Origin: Campylobacter coli 76339
GTDB lineage: Bacteria; Campylobacterota; Campylobacteria; Campylobacterales; Campylobacteraceae
Direction: 5' to 3'
Length of the DNA: 64,000 nucleotides
NCBI GenBank assembly: GCA_000470055.1
Contig: HG326877.1
Coordinates: 1,501,661 to 1,565,660 of the forward strand
Part shown: positions 9,382 to 19,733 of the stretch, piece after piece
How positions within the stretch are numbered: the first letter of the stretch is position 1
Layout of the letters: each line of letters begins with the position of its first letter
Translations under genes and position numbers: made by a program
The notes under the pieces: model-generated
Told to the model about the DNA's origin: nothing
The model's input: only the letters and a program-made list of their open reading frames with translations
Databases searched by the model: none

Positions 9382-10092
9382 TTAGTTTAAAATTCTCTTT
9401 AAAACTTCTTCATAAGCCATTTTAACATTTCCCAAATCTTGACGAAATCTATCTTTATCTAGCTTTTCGTTGCTAAATTTATCCCAAAATCTACAACTAT
9501 CAGGACTGATCTCATCTGCTAAAACAAGTTCATTATCTTTGGTTAAACCTAGTTCGATTTTAAAATCAATAAGTCTTAAATTTTTAGCATCAAAAAAAGG
9601 AGTTAAAATCGCATTAATCTTTTTAGCCATCTCTTTGATTTCTTTGATTTGCGCTTCATTTTGCACCAAATTTAAAATCAAACAATGCTCATCATTAATA
9701 AAAGGATCTCCTAGATCATCGTCCTTAAGACAAAATTCTACCAAAGCAAAAGGCAAAACTGTGCCATCTTTAATGCCTAATCTTTTTGTAAGTGATCCTG
9801 TGGCAACATTACGCACTATAACCTCAATAGGAACAATTTTACATTTTTTTACTACCTGCTCATTTTCACTAATAGTTTCAACCAAATGAGTTTTTATACC
9901 ATTTTTTTCTAGCAAATGAAAAAGTTCTGTACTGATTTTGCAATTTAATGCACCTTTTCCACTTTCACTTCCCTTTTTTTCAGCATTAAAAGCTGTTAAG
10001 TCATCTTTAAATTCACTTATAAGGAGATTTTCATCTTTGGTAGTATAGAGTTTTTTGCCCTTACCTTCATAAAGTAATTCTTTTTTTTCCAT
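9382..10092 (-). CDS. purC: SAICAR synthetase
   Basis: Phosphoribosylaminoimidazole-succinocarboxamide synthase joins CAIR and aspartate using ATP in purine synthesis. Visible signatures: [11 protein letters not shown] at the N-terminus (ATP site), [20 protein letters not shown] and the [13 protein letters not shown] block close to the C-terminus. 236 residues, usual length. Its ATG follows the ctpA stop by one base, so purC is probably co-transcribed with the protease gene upstream. Confidence 0.97.
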   Translation of the reverse strand: MEKKELLYEGKGKKLYTTKDENLLISEFKDDLTAFNAEKKGSESGKGALNCKISTELFHLLEKNGIKTHLVETISENEQVVKKCKIVPIEVIVRNVATGSLTKRLGIKDGTVLPFALVEFCLKDDDLGDPFINDEHCLILNLVQNEAQIKEIKEMAKKINAILTPFFDAKNLRLIDFKIELGLTKDNELVLADEISPDSCRFWDKFSNEKLDKDRFRQDLGNVKMAYEEVLKRILN

Positions 10093-10093
10093 G

Positions 10094-11416
10094 TTATTGT
10101 CCTTGTTTGATATTTAAGATTTTAATAGTATCTATAGCAGATTTTAACTGTGCATCATCATTAATTTGCTTTTGAGTAATGATATTTTTATCATTTTTTT
10201 GCTCTTTTTTGGTTTCTTTTTGTTCTTTTTTGTCAAGTTTTTCTAATTCGCTCTCTAAATGCTGTTTTAAATCGCTTTCCTTGATATTAAATCCATCTTC
10301 TTGAGTATTGACTTTTCCAGGAAATACTTCTATGTCAGGTTTTACACCCACTGCTTGGATGGTGCGTCCACTTGGTAAATAATATCTTGCAATAGTAAGT
10401 CTTAAAGCCTCAGTTTCATTAATCGGGATAATTTGCTGAACACTACCTTTTCCAAAAGTATTTTCACCTACAATGATAGCTCGTTTAAGATCTTGCAAAG
10501 CCCCGCTGACGATCTCACTCGCACTCGCACTTCCTCCATTTACGAGCACCACCAAAGAACTATCAGAAATTTTATTTCTTGGGTTTGCCTTATACTCTTG
10601 ATTTTCGCTTACAACGCGTCCTTTTTGAGAAACAATCACTCCCTTATCTATAAACAAATTAACAAGTCCGGTAGCTTGATTTAAAAGGCCACCAGGATTA
10701 TTTCTTAAATCCAAAATCACACCCTTTACATTAGGATGTTTTTTAAGCTCTTTGCTTGTCATATCCACAACATTTTTATCAAAATTAGTAACTCTTAAAT
10801 AAAGTATATTTTCATCCTCGATAAGTTTTGCATAAACGCTTTCTACTTTGATAATATCGCGTGTTAAAACGACATCAAAAGGCTTGGTCGCTCCTTTTCT
10901 AAATATAGTAAGAGTAATTTGTGTTTTTGGCTTTCCACGCATTTTATCTACTGCGTCATTTAAACTCATTCCTAAAGTGGCTTGATCGTTGATTTTTAAT
11001 ATAATATCACCTGATTTAATTCCGGCTTTATCAGCAGGAGTACCTTCTATAGGAGAAATAACAGTCAAAGCGCCATCTTTCATACCCACAGTGATCCCAA
11101 GTCCACCAAATTCGCCGCTTGTTTGAATTTTCATATCATTAAAATCTTTTTCATTTAAAAAAGAAGAATGCGCATCAAGATTGCTCAAAAGTCCAGAAAG
11201 TGACTTGTCAATCAAATCTGTAATATTTTCATCATCTACATAATACTGCTCAACTATAGCTAAAGTTTTAGTCAGTTTATCTAAGGATTCTAAGCGTTGT
11301 TGCATTAAATCGGATGAATTCTTTGGTTTTGCTTGTAAACTACTTGCTAAAAAAACACAAAGAGCCAAAGAGCCTGTAAAGCCTGTAATAGCGGCTAGAA
11401 ATCTTTTACTACTCAA
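10094..11416 (-). CDS. ctpA: C-terminal processing (S41) protease, CtpA family
   Basis: Periplasmic serine protease anchored by an N-terminal hydrophobic segment. Order: signal/anchor (ending SSLQA), a PDZ domain ([20 protein letters not shown] onwards), then the S41 catalytic core with [10 protein letters not shown] (nucleophile Ser) and GKGSVQ (catalytic Lys). The C-terminus is a long Lys/Glu-rich tail. I chose the TTG at 11416 because GGAG ends six bases upstream; the longer frame from a TTG at 11449 has no ribosome site. Followed directly by purC, an association of position rather than pathway. Confidence 0.93.
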   Translation of the reverse strand: MSSKRFLAAITGFTGSLALCVFLASSLQAKPKNSSDLMQQRLESLDKLTKTLAIVEQYYVDDENITDLIDKSLSGLLSNLDAHSSFLNEKDFNDMKIQTSGEFGGLGITVGMKDGALTVISPIEGTPADKAGIKSGDIILKINDQATLGMSLNDAVDKMRGKPKTQITLTIFRKGATKPFDVVLTRDIIKVESVYAKLIEDENILYLRVTNFDKNVVDMTSKELKKHPNVKGVILDLRNNPGGLLNQATGLVNLFIDKGVIVSQKGRVVSENQEYKANPRNKISDSSLVVLVNGGSASASEIVSGALQDLKRAIIVGENTFGKGSVQQIIPINETEALRLTIARYYLPSGRTIQAVGVKPDIEVFPGKVNTQEDGFNIKESDLKQHLESELEKLDKKEQKETKKEQKNDKNIITQKQINDDAQLKSAIDTIKILNIKQGQ

Positions 11417-11573
11417 AATGAACTCCAAAAGTAAATATTTTAAGCCCAAATTTTAATAACTTTTGCTTAAAAATTCGTAAATAATACTAAAATTATTATA
11501 AGTTTAATGGATTTAAAAAAATTAATGCTAAAATATTTATATTTTTCAATAATCAAAACAAGAAAGAATATAA

Positions 11574-11855
11574 ATGAAGCATACTCATACACACTCTCCA
11601 AAACATATCAAAGCCATAAGTAATCGTTTAAGTCGTACCATAGGACATTTAGAGGCTATTAAAAAAATGGTTGAAAGAGATGAGGATTGTAGTGATATTC
11701 TTATCCAGCTTGCTGCAGTTAAAGCAGCGGTTAATAATACTGCAAAAGCCATACTTAAAGAACACTTGGCCCATTGCATGTATCATGCCGTAATAGAAAA
11801 AGATACACAAAGCATAGAGGATTTAAACAAAGCCATTGATATGTTTGTAAAATAA
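11574..11855 (+). CDS. CsoR/RcnR-family metal-sensing repressor, copper-sensor-like ligand set
   Basis: 93-residue all-helical repressor (DUF156). Cys39, His64 and Cys68 reproduce the C-x24-H-x3-C spacing of the Cu(I) sensor CsoR rather than the His-rich set of RcnR. The N-terminus is unusual in carrying His residues at 3, 5, 7 and 11, a possible extra metal site. The ATG follows an AAGAAAG-type ribosome site. No copper exporter or chaperone gene adjoins it, so its target is elsewhere or self. The family also includes formaldehyde (FrmR) and persulfide (CstR) sensors, so the effector is inferred. Confidence 0.85.
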   Translation: MKHTHTHSPKHIKAISNRLSRTIGHLEAIKKMVERDEDCSDILIQLAAVKAAVNNTAKAILKEHLAHCMYHAVIEKDTQSIEDLNKAIDMFVK

Positions 11856-11925
11856 CCATCCAAATGCTTAAATTCAATACTTTATAAAATATACTTAATT
11901 TTATTGCTACAATTTTATAAAATAA

Positions 11926-11955
11926 CTTGACATTATTAGACTAAAGTTATATAAT
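11926..11955 (+). promoter_or_regulatory. clpB sigma-70 promoter with overlapping HspR-type (HAIR) inverted repeat
   Basis: TTGACA (11927-11932), a 17-base spacer and TATAAT (11950-11955) form a consensus promoter 34 bases before the clpB ATG. Overlapping it, CTTGACA-N7-ACTAAAG (11926-11946) matches the HAIR operator CTTGAGT-N7-ACTCAAG at 11 of 14 positions with exact spacing. HspR is known to repress clpB, groESL and dnaK operons in Campylobacter, so repressor binding over the -35 is a reasonable inference. Confidence 0.72.
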
Positions 11956-11988
11956 GCTATGTATATAAAACTTGAAAAAGGATATACA

Positions 11989-14562
11989 ATGGCAAATATA
12001 CAAGAATTTTTAACCGACAATATGCTTTCAAATCTTGAAAGTGCAGCTTCCTTGGCAATTCATTCTAAAAATAATGAAGTTGTTCCTTTGCATCTTTTAT
12101 GGGCTTTAATTGTAGACAGTTCAAGTATTTTAAATCAAATTTGCAATAAATTTAATATCTCAAAAGAAGCTTTAGAACTTGAAATCAAAAGTAAAATTTC
12201 AAATCTTGCAACAAGTTCTAATGTAAACCGTGAAAATGTACGCTTTTCTAATGAATTTATCAATTCCCTAGAAAGTGCCAAGGGACTCATGAGTGCCAAT
12301 GGCGATAATTATTTAAGCGTAGATACTTGGCTTATAAGTGAAAGTGAAAAAAATCCTATTAAAGAAATTCTAGCCAAATTTATAGATATTAAAGAATTTC
12401 AAAAAGAGCTTCAAAATTTAAGAGCAGGACGCAAAATCGAAAGCAAAACAAGTGATGAAACCTTAGATAGTTTAAATAAATTTGGTATAGATTTAACCGC
12501 GAAAGCAAGCGAAGGAAAACTTGATCCCGTTATAGGTAGAGAAGAAGAAATCGAACGCTTAATGCAAATTCTTATACGCAAAACAAAAAATAATCCTATA
12601 CTTTTAGGTGAACCAGGAGTAGGAAAAACAGCGATTGTAGAAGCTTTGGCACAAAGAATTGTCAAAAAAGATGTACCAAAATCTTTACAAAATAAAAAAG
12701 TCATAGCACTTGATATGAGTGCATTGATCGCAGGGGCAAAATATCGTGGTGAATTTGAAGATAGATTAAAAGCAGTGGTAAATGAAGTTATAAAAAGTGA
12801 AAATATCATACTTTTTATCGATGAAATTCATACCATAGTAGGCGCAGGAGCAAGCGAAGGAAGTATGGATGCGGCAAATATTTTAAAGCCAGCACTTGCA
12901 AGAGGCGAACTACACACCATAGGAGCAACCACTCTTAAAGAATATCGCAAATACTTTGAAAAAGACGCAGCCTTACAGCGCCGTTTTCAACCCGTAAATG
13001 TAGGCGAGCCTAGTGTAAATGAAGCTTTAGCAATGCTAAGAGGTATTAAAGAAAAGCTTGAAATTCATCACAACGTCACCATCAATGATAGTGCTTTAGT
13101 AGCAGCGGCTAAACTTTCAAAACGCTATATTGCCGATCGTTTTTTACCCGATAAAGCAATTGATCTAATCGATGAAGCTGCGGCTGAACTCAAAATGCAA
13201 ATTGAAAGCGAACCAAGCTCTTTAAGAAAGGTGCGCAAAGACATAGAAACCCTAGAAGTAGAAAATGAAGCCCTAAAAATGGAAAATGATGAAAAAAATC
13301 AAAAAAGACTAGGTGAAATTGCTAAGGAACTAGCCAATTTAAAAGAAAAGCAAAGTGCCTTAAACTCACAATTTGAAAATGAAAAAGCAGTCTTTGATAG
13401 CATAAGTGCAAAGAAAAAAGAAATCGATAGTCTAAAAAATGAAGCCGTTTTTGCAAAAAATAAGGGTGAATTCCAAAAAGCTGCAGAATTAGAATATGGC
13501 AAAATTCCAGAATGTGAAAAAGAAGTGGCAAATTTGGAAGAAAAATGGAAAAAAATGAGTGAAAATGGAGTCTTGCTTAAAAATCAAGTTGATGAAGATT
13601 TGGTTGCTGGAATTTTAAGTAAATGGACAGGGATTAGCGTGCAAAAAATGCTGACTTCAGAAAAACAAAAATTTTTAGAAGTAGAAAAACACCTAAAAGA
13701 AAGCGTAATTGGACAAGATAAAGCTCTAAGCGCTTTAGCAAGGGCTATTAAACGCAATAAAGCAGGATTAAATGCAGACAACAAACCTATAGGAAGCTTT
13801 TTATTTTTAGGGCCTACAGGAGTAGGAAAAACACAATCTGCTAAGGCTTTGGCGAAATTTTTATTTGATGATGAAAAAGCAATGATTCGCTTTGATATGA
13901 GTGAATTTATGGAAAAACATAGTGTTTCAAGACTCTTAGGAGCACCTCCTGGCTATATAGGACACGAAGAAGGTGGTGAGCTTACTGAGGCAGTACGTAG
14001 AAAACCTTATAGTGTACTTTTATTTGATGAAGTTGAAAAAGCTCATAAGGATGTATTTAATGTGCTTTTAGGAATTTTAGATGATGGTAGGGCAACTGAT
14101 AGCAAAGGCGTAACCGTGGATTTTAAAAATACCATTATCATTTTAACTTCCAATATTGCCTCAAGTGCTATCATGAATTTAAGTGGAAAGGAACAAGAAG
14201 ATGCAGTAAAAAATGAGTTGAAAAATTTCTTTAAACCTGAATTTTTAAATCGCTTAGATGATATCATCACCTTTAATCCTCTTGGAAAAGATGAGGCATA
14301 TGAAATAGTCAAGCTTTTATTTAAAGACTTGCAAAAAAGCTTGGAAAATAAAGGTATAAAAGCAAGCCTTAGTGAAAATGCTGCACTTTTAATCGCCAAA
14401 GACGGATTTGATCCTGACTTTGGTGCTAGACCTTTAAGAAGGGCTATTTATGATTTAATCGAAGACAAACTAAGCGATATGATACTTGCAGATAAACTTG
14501 ATGAAAATGATGAGATTATCATCGATGCAAAAAATGATGAGATTATCATCGAAAAAGTTTAA
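11989..14562 (+). CDS. clpB: ClpB disaggregase (AAA+ chaperone)
   Basis: Hexameric ATP-dependent chaperone that with DnaK dissolves protein aggregates. 857 residues from the ATG at 11989, which has AAAAGGA six bases upstream; the longer frame from 11959 would start before the ribosome site. Order: N-domain with two Clp repeats (about 1-140), first AAA+ domain (Walker A GEPGVGKT about 207, Walker B FIDEIHT), coiled-coil M-domain (about 400-520), second AAA+ domain (GPTGVGKT about 608, LFDEVEKAH) and the small C-terminal domain. Stands alone between a heat-shock-type promoter and a bidirectional terminator. Confidence 0.97.
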   Translation: MANIQEFLTDNMLSNLESAASLAIHSKNNEVVPLHLLWALIVDSSSILNQICNKFNISKEALELEIKSKISNLATSSNVNRENVRFSNEFINSLESAKGLMSANGDNYLSVDTWLISESEKNPIKEILAKFIDIKEFQKELQNLRAGRKIESKTSDETLDSLNKFGIDLTAKASEGKLDPVIGREEEIERLMQILIRKTKNNPILLGEPGVGKTAIVEALAQRIVKKDVPKSLQNKKVIALDMSALIAGAKYRGEFEDRLKAVVNEVIKSENIILFIDEIHTIVGAGASEGSMDAANILKPALARGELHTIGATTLKEYRKYFEKDAALQRRFQPVNVGEPSVNEALAMLRGIKEKLEIHHNVTINDSALVAAAKLSKRYIADRFLPDKAIDLIDEAAAELKMQIESEPSSLRKVRKDIETLEVENEALKMENDEKNQKRLGEIAKELANLKEKQSALNSQFENEKAVFDSISAKKKEIDSLKNEAVFAKNKGEFQKAAELEYGKIPECEKEVANLEEKWKKMSENGVLLKNQVDEDLVAGILSKWTGISVQKMLTSEKQKFLEVEKHLKESVIGQDKALSALARAIKRNKAGLNADNKPIGSFLFLGPTGVGKTQSAKALAKFLFDDEKAMIRFDMSEFMEKHSVSRLLGAPPGYIGHEEGGELTEAVRRKPYSVLLFDEVEKAHKDVFNVLLGILDDGRATDSKGVTVDFKNTIIILTSNIASSAIMNLSGKEQEDAVKNELKNFFKPEFLNRLDDIITFNPLGKDEAYEIVKLLFKDLQKSLENKGIKASLSENAALLIAKDGFDPDFGARPLRRAIYDLIEDKLSDMILADKLDENDEIIIDAKNDEIIIEKV

Positions 14563-14571
14563 CTCTTTTTA

Positions 14572-14596
14572 GAAGAAATAGATTTTCTATTTCTTC
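14572..14596. terminator. Bidirectional terminator between clpB and pbpA
   Basis: GAAGAAATAG (14572-14581) pairs perfectly with CTATTTCTTC (14587-14596) around a five-base loop in the 43-base gap between two convergent genes. T-rich flanks on both sides suit factor-independent termination in both directions. Confidence 0.65.
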
Positions 14597-14605
14597 GCAC
14601 ACTTT

Positions 14606-16537
14606 TTAAAATAAAATCTCACTTTCGTTAAATTTCATATTTGCTCTTGGCAGAGGCGATTTGATGGTATAATAAGCGCTTTGTCCCTTATAGCTTCCTT
14701 TATATACTCCATTTGGAATACTGAATTTTCTTGTAGTATCAGGAAATTTCTCTAAGTATTTGTTTAAAAATTCTCTAAATACAGGAGCAGAAGCTCTAGC
14801 CCCACCCTCTGTATAACGCATAGGCTTGTTATTGTCATTTCCATACCAAATCAAAGCTTCAATCTCAGGCGTTAAACCGCAAAACCAAGCGTCGACATTT
14901 TTATTAGTAGTTCCTGTTTTGCCTGCTACTTCTATACCTTCAACCCTCGCATTACGCCCTGTACCATGCTCTACAACATTTTTCATCATATCTAAAACCA
15001 AAAAGCTTTGCGCTTCATCGCTTACTCTGTATTCGTTTGAGTTAAATTCCATAATAATTTGATTATTTTTATCTTGCACTTGCTTAATGATTTGCGGCTC
15101 TTTTATAACTCCATAATTTCCAAACATGGTATAAAATTTAGAATACTCCAAAGGTGAAATTCCAAAGCTTCCTAAAACAATCGATAAATTAACCGGAATA
15201 TCTCTAAAACCAAAATCCACAAGCTTTGAATGAAGCACATCAAGTCCTATATCAAGCGCGAGATTGATAGTAGCTAAATTTCTTGAGCGTGTTAGGGCTT
15301 CTTTTAGAGTGATCAAACCAAGGAATTTACCCCCATCATTTTTGGGTTTCCAGTCTTTATTATCCCCTGCTCCACCTTCAAAAATTCTAGAAATATCCGC
15401 AATCTCACTCATAGGCGAATAGCCAAGATTGATAGCTGCTTGATACACAAAAGGCTTAAAAGAGCTGCCAGGCTGTCGCGTGCTTTGAGTAGCTCGGTTA
15501 TAATTACTTTTTTCATAATCAACTCCGCCCACCAAAGCCAAAACATCTCCACTTTGATGATTAACAACCACCATAGCTCCATTTAGCGTGCTTAAATTTG
15601 CATCTTTATCGCGTTTTACTATTTCATCATAGCCAAATTTTAAGGCATTTTGAGCCATTTCTTGCACATCTAAATCTATATTTAAAGTGATTTTATAGCC
15701 GCCTGTTTTAAGATCTTTAATGCTAGGACTTAATTGCTTAATCACCTCATCTACAACATAAGGAGCTGCATTTTGCGTTAAAGTATCATCATAAATTTGA
15801 GGAATTTCTTTCATGGCCTCATCATATTCTGTTTTAGAAATCCAACCTAATGTATACATTCTTGCCACAACATTATTTGCTCTTGCGATAGAAAGATCTA
15901 AATGTTTTGTAGGATCATAGCTACTTGGTGCTTTTGGCATGCCCACAAGCATAGCAATCTCTTTAAGACTTAACTCATTTAGATTCTTATGAAAATATCC
16001 CTGCGCAGCTGTTTTAACTCCATAATATCCATGTCCAAAAAAGATATAATTTAAATATCTTTCCAAAATTTGCTCTTTGCTTAAAATCGTTTCCATTTTA
16101 TAGGCAAGTAAGGCTTCACGAATTTTACGAGTGATAGTTCTTTCAGGAGTTAATTCTGTGTTTTTGATAAATTGTTGGGTAAGGGTTGAAGCCCCTTCCA
16201 TGGTTTTTCCACCACTTTTTATGATTTTAACAACAGCTCTAAAAATAGCATCAATATTCACCCCATCATGCTCAAAAAAACTAGTATCTTCTATAGCTAC
16301 AAGAGCTTCTATAAGGCGTGGAGGTAATTCTTCATAATTTGCGTAAAAACGATGTTGTTCGAAGATATTAGCTACTAATTTTCCATTTCTATCGTAAATT
16401 TGTGTTGTAAGCGGGGGTTTATACTCTTTAAAAGTATATCCTTGCGTATCTGCATTTGCAAAAAGATAGGCTACATAAATAAATACAGCGATAAAACATA
16501 CCACAAAAAATGAAAATATATATTTTAAAATTTTCAT
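14606..16537 (-). CDS. pbpA: Bifunctional penicillin-binding protein 1A (glycosyltransferase/transpeptidase)
   Basis: Class A PBP that polymerises and cross-links peptidoglycan. After an N-terminal membrane anchor (about 8-27) comes the GT51 domain with EDTSFFEHDGVN (catalytic Glu), GASTLTQQFIKN and RKIREALLA, then the transpeptidase with SSFK (nucleophile Ser), SRN and KTGT. 643 residues, typical of PBP1A. The ATG overlaps the maf stop (ATGA), making it the third gene of alaS-maf-pbpA. Confidence 0.96.
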   Translation of the reverse strand: MKILKYIFSFFVVCFIAVFIYVAYLFANADTQGYTFKEYKPPLTTQIYDRNGKLVANIFEQHRFYANYEELPPRLIEALVAIEDTSFFEHDGVNIDAIFRAVVKIIKSGGKTMEGASTLTQQFIKNTELTPERTITRKIREALLAYKMETILSKEQILERYLNYIFFGHGYYGVKTAAQGYFHKNLNELSLKEIAMLVGMPKAPSSYDPTKHLDLSIARANNVVARMYTLGWISKTEYDEAMKEIPQIYDDTLTQNAAPYVVDEVIKQLSPSIKDLKTGGYKITLNIDLDVQEMAQNALKFGYDEIVKRDKDANLSTLNGAMVVVNHQSGDVLALVGGVDYEKSNYNRATQSTRQPGSSFKPFVYQAAINLGYSPMSEIADISRIFEGGAGDNKDWKPKNDGGKFLGLITLKEALTRSRNLATINLALDIGLDVLHSKLVDFGFRDIPVNLSIVLGSFGISPLEYSKFYTMFGNYGVIKEPQIIKQVQDKNNQIIMEFNSNEYRVSDEAQSFLVLDMMKNVVEHGTGRNARVEGIEVAGKTGTTNKNVDAWFCGLTPEIEALIWYGNDNNKPMRYTEGGARASAPVFREFLNKYLEKFPDTTRKFSIPNGVYKGSYKGQSAYYTIKSPLPRANMKFNESEILF

Positions 16538-17085
16538 AAATAAGCCTTTAAATTTTGAGTATCAAGTCCTAAAGCAGTGCTTAAATTTCCTTCTTGTTTA
16601 ATGATATAGTTTTTATGAAAACCCTCGCACATAATCGCTCCTGCCTTACCCTTATAAAGTCCATTTTCTATATAATTTTTTAAATCACAAGGATTAAAAT
16701 TTGAAAAATAAAGTGTTGTTTTTGAAAGAGAGAAAACTCTTTTTTTTGAATTCTTTAGCAAAAAAGCACTTAAAATACTGGCGTATCTTCCATCTTGCAA
16801 ATCAAGCATTTCATAAGCTTCTTCTTTGGTATTTGCCTTGGTAAGAATTTTATCTCCTATACAAACTATACTGTCTGCAAAGAGTAAAGTTTTATCTTTA
16901 AATTTCTCTTCATGAGCTGTGCAAAATTGTCTTTCTTTTTCTAGGACAATTTTTTGCACATAAATACTAGGTTTTAAATTTTTGTCTAAATTTTCATCAT
17001 AGTCAAAGCTTATTTGTTGAAATTCGATCTTTTCCTCTTTGAGTAAATTTGATCTAGAAACAGAACTTGAAGCAAGAATTAACAT
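16534..17085 (-). CDS. maf: Maf family nucleotide pyrophosphatase
   Basis: Maf proteins hydrolyse non-canonical or house-cleaning nucleoside triphosphates to monophosphates. The N-terminal LASSSVSRSNLL is the family's phosphate loop (usual form LASxSPRR), here with Val-Ser replacing Pro-Arg. LFADSIVCIGD holds the conserved Asp. 183 residues, usual size. Three bases separate it from the alaS stop. Which Maf subtype (YhdE dTTPase/UTPase or YceF) cannot be decided by eye. Confidence 0.88.
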   Translation of the reverse strand: MLILASSSVSRSNLLKEEKIEFQQISFDYDENLDKNLKPSIYVQKIVLEKERQFCTAHEEKFKDKTLLFADSIVCIGDKILTKANTKEEAYEMLDLQDGRYASILSAFLLKNSKKRVFSLSKTTLYFSNFNPCDLKNYIENGLYKGKAGAIMCEGFHKNYIIKQEGNLSTALGLDTQNLKAYL

Positions 17086-17088
17086 TGC

Positions 17089-19617
17089 CTAAAGTCCTTT
17101 TTGGATCAAATCTAAAGCCTGTTTTAAAGCTTCATCTATCTTGCTTATATCTTTACCGCCTGCTGTAGCAAAATCATCTCTTCCACCACCATTGCCGCCT
17201 AAAATTTGAGCTATATTTTTAACCAAATTTCCAGCTTTTAAAGGACAGTTTTTCACACCTGCTGCAAGGGTTATCTTATCATCTTTTGCTTGTATTAGCA
17301 AAATAGCAGCTTTTTCGAATTTATTTTTAAATTCATCAATCATAGTTTTTATATCACCACTTTCCACGCATTCAACGCAAATTTGAACTCCGTTGATATT
17401 GCTTGAGTTAAGCTGTGATTTATTGGAATTTTTAAGCTCATTTTTTAATTTTAGAATTTCATTTTTAAGTTTTTTTACCCCAAGACTTAAATCATTGCTT
17501 TTAAGCTCTTCTTTAAGATTTAAATTTTCATTCATAAAAGTCTTACAAAATTCTAAAGCTGCTCTTGAAACAACCGCTTCTATACGCCTTACACCTGCAC
17601 TTACACCACTTTCTTTAACTATGTAAAAACTTCCTATTTGAGCTGTATTTTTTACATGAGTTCCTCCGCAAAGCTCTTTACTTTCACCTAAGGTTAAAAC
17701 GCGTACATTGCCTTGATATTTTTCATTAAACAAAGCAATAGCTCCACTTTTTTTAGCATCTTCTAAAGGCATATTTTCTAAGATTGCTTCGCTTGAGTTA
17801 ATAATCATTTCATTGACTCTTTTTTCAATGCTTTCTAATTCTTCCTTGCTTAAAGCTTTGTGATGAGTAAAATCAAATCTTAATTTATTGCTTTCAACCA
17901 AAGAACCTGCTTGACTGATATGGGAGCCCAAAATTTCTCTTAAAGCGTGGTGCAAAAGATGAGTAGCCGAATGATGGCGTGCAGTTTGTTCTCTTTTATC
18001 GGTATCAATTTTTGCCATGATCTTATCATTAAGCTTGATTTCTTCATTAGCTTTTACAAGACTAAGATTGAGATTGAAAAACTTTTGAGTATCTAGCACT
18101 TCGCTAGTTCCTATATATCCTGTATCAGCAATTTGCCCTCCACTTGTTGCATAAAAAGGAGTATTATCAAGCATAACCCAGCCTAAACCTTTAAGACTTG
18201 AAACTTCTTTAAAATCTTCATCTAAAAGAGCTAAAACAGTGGCTTGACATTCTGTTTTTTCATAGCCCACAAAGCTATTTTCTCCAAATTTTTCAAGTAA
18301 ATTTTTAAAATCTCCACTTGCTACCTTATCGCCGCTTCCTTTCCAAGAAGCTTTTGCACGATTTTTTTGTTCATTCATCAATTCTTCAAATTTAACTTCA
18401 TCTACGACAAGATTTTTTTCTCTTAACATATCTTGCGTTAAATCAAGTGGAAAACCATAAGTATCATAAAGCTTGAATGCAACCTCTCCACTAAAAACTT
18501 CTTTGGTATTTTTAAGCTCTTCATTAAAAATTTCAATACCGTTTTCTATAGTGCTTAAAAATCTCTCTTCTTCTAAGCGGATTTGCTCTTTTACAAAATC
18601 TTTCTTTTCATTAAGGTAGGTATAATGCTCGCCCATAAGCTTGCAAACTACATCAACTAAATTATACATAAAAGGTTTTTTAAGACCCAATAAATACCCA
18701 TGTCTTAAAGCACGGCGTAAAATACGGCGTAAAACATAGCCCCTACCTTCTTTATCAAAACTCGTTCCTTGAGCAAGCAAAAATACACTCGATCTTATAT
18801 GATCGGCTATGACTCTAAAGCTAGCTCCACTTTCATAAACATAAGTTTTTCCGCAAAGTTTTGCAATTTCATTGATAATAGGCATAAAAAGCGAGCTGTC
18901 AAAATTGCTAAATTTACCCTCTTTGATAGCCGTAACCCTCTCAAGCCCCATTCCTGTATCAATACTTGGTTTTGGCAAAGGTGTAAGTTTACCATCAGCA
19001 CTTCTTTCATACTGCATGAAAACAAGGTTCCAAATTTCTAAGAACCTATCTCCATCTCCACCCATATAATCTTCTTCACCATTAAAATACTCTTCGCCTT
19101 GATCATAAAAAATCTCACTACAAGGACCACAAGGACCTGTATCGCCCATTTGCCAAAAATTATCCTTATCGCCAAATCTATAAATTCTTTCTTTTTGGAT
19201 ATGTTTTTGCCACAATTCAAACGCTTCATCATCGCTTTCATGCACGGTTACATAAAGTCTATCTTTAGGAAGTTTTAATACCTCAGTTACAAATTCCCAA
19301 GCATAAGCGATAGCTTGTTCTTTAAAATAATCCCCAAAACTGAAATTTCCTAACATTTCAAAAAAAGTATGATGGCGAGCGGTATAGCCTACATTATCTA
19401 AATCATTGTGCTTTCCCCCTGCTCTTATACAAGTTTGGCAACTTGTTTTGCGTGGTGGGTTTGGACGAGGCACTTCTCCTATAAATATACTTTTAAAAGG
19501 CACCATTCCTGCATTTGTAAAAAGCAAGGTTGCATCATCAGGAACTAAAGGACTTGAAGGGGTGATTTCATGACCCTTAGACTTAAAAAAATTTAAATAT
19601 TCACTTCTAACATCCAT
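17089..19617 (-). CDS. alaS: Alanyl-tRNA synthetase
   Basis: Class II synthetase that charges tRNA-Ala. Catalytic motifs near the N-terminus ([20 protein letters not shown]), editing-domain zinc-type motifs [12 protein letters not shown] (HxxxH) and CGGTH (CxxxH), a coiled segment and the Gly-rich C-Ala tail ending [13 protein letters not shown]. 842 residues, full length. The ATG is 116 bases from a divergent gene. First gene of an alaS-maf-pbpA operon, combining translation quality control and wall synthesis only by position. Confidence 0.98.
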   Translation of the reverse strand: MDVRSEYLNFFKSKGHEITPSSPLVPDDATLLFTNAGMVPFKSIFIGEVPRPNPPRKTSCQTCIRAGGKHNDLDNVGYTARHHTFFEMLGNFSFGDYFKEQAIAYAWEFVTEVLKLPKDRLYVTVHESDDEAFELWQKHIQKERIYRFGDKDNFWQMGDTGPCGPCSEIFYDQGEEYFNGEEDYMGGDGDRFLEIWNLVFMQYERSADGKLTPLPKPSIDTGMGLERVTAIKEGKFSNFDSSLFMPIINEIAKLCGKTYVYESGASFRVIADHIRSSVFLLAQGTSFDKEGRGYVLRRILRRALRHGYLLGLKKPFMYNLVDVVCKLMGEHYTYLNEKKDFVKEQIRLEEERFLSTIENGIEIFNEELKNTKEVFSGEVAFKLYDTYGFPLDLTQDMLREKNLVVDEVKFEELMNEQKNRAKASWKGSGDKVASGDFKNLLEKFGENSFVGYEKTECQATVLALLDEDFKEVSSLKGLGWVMLDNTPFYATSGGQIADTGYIGTSEVLDTQKFFNLNLSLVKANEEIKLNDKIMAKIDTDKREQTARHHSATHLLHHALREILGSHISQAGSLVESNKLRFDFTHHKALSKEELESIEKRVNEMIINSSEAILENMPLEDAKKSGAIALFNEKYQGNVRVLTLGESKELCGGTHVKNTAQIGSFYIVKESGVSAGVRRIEAVVSRAALEFCKTFMNENLNLKEELKSNDLSLGVKKLKNEILKLKNELKNSNKSQLNSSNINGVQICVECVESGDIKTMIDEFKNKFEKAAILLIQAKDDKITLAAGVKNCPLKAGNLVKNIAQILGGNGGGRDDFATAGGKDISKIDEALKQALDLIQKGL

Positions 19618-19733
19618 AAGATTTTCCTAAGAAATTTTTATAAAAGCATATCATACCAAAATTACTTTAAATTAAGTAAAACTAAAATACAATAAGCCTT
19701 TTTAATTAATTTCTTTAATTTTCAAGGTTTTTT
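19618..19733. promoter_or_regulatory. Divergent promoter region, alaS / aminotransferase
   Basis: 116 bases of about 85% A+T. On the plus strand a TAAAAT (19684 region) and AAGG before the ATG serve the aminotransferase; on the minus strand TATGAT about 25 bases before alaS is a possible -10. No operator-like inverted repeat stands out. Confidence 0.3.

Noticed and set aside
17393-19241. Several 60-90 codon frames in alaS
   Set aside because: All overlap the strongly conserved alaS reading frame and lack starts of their own.
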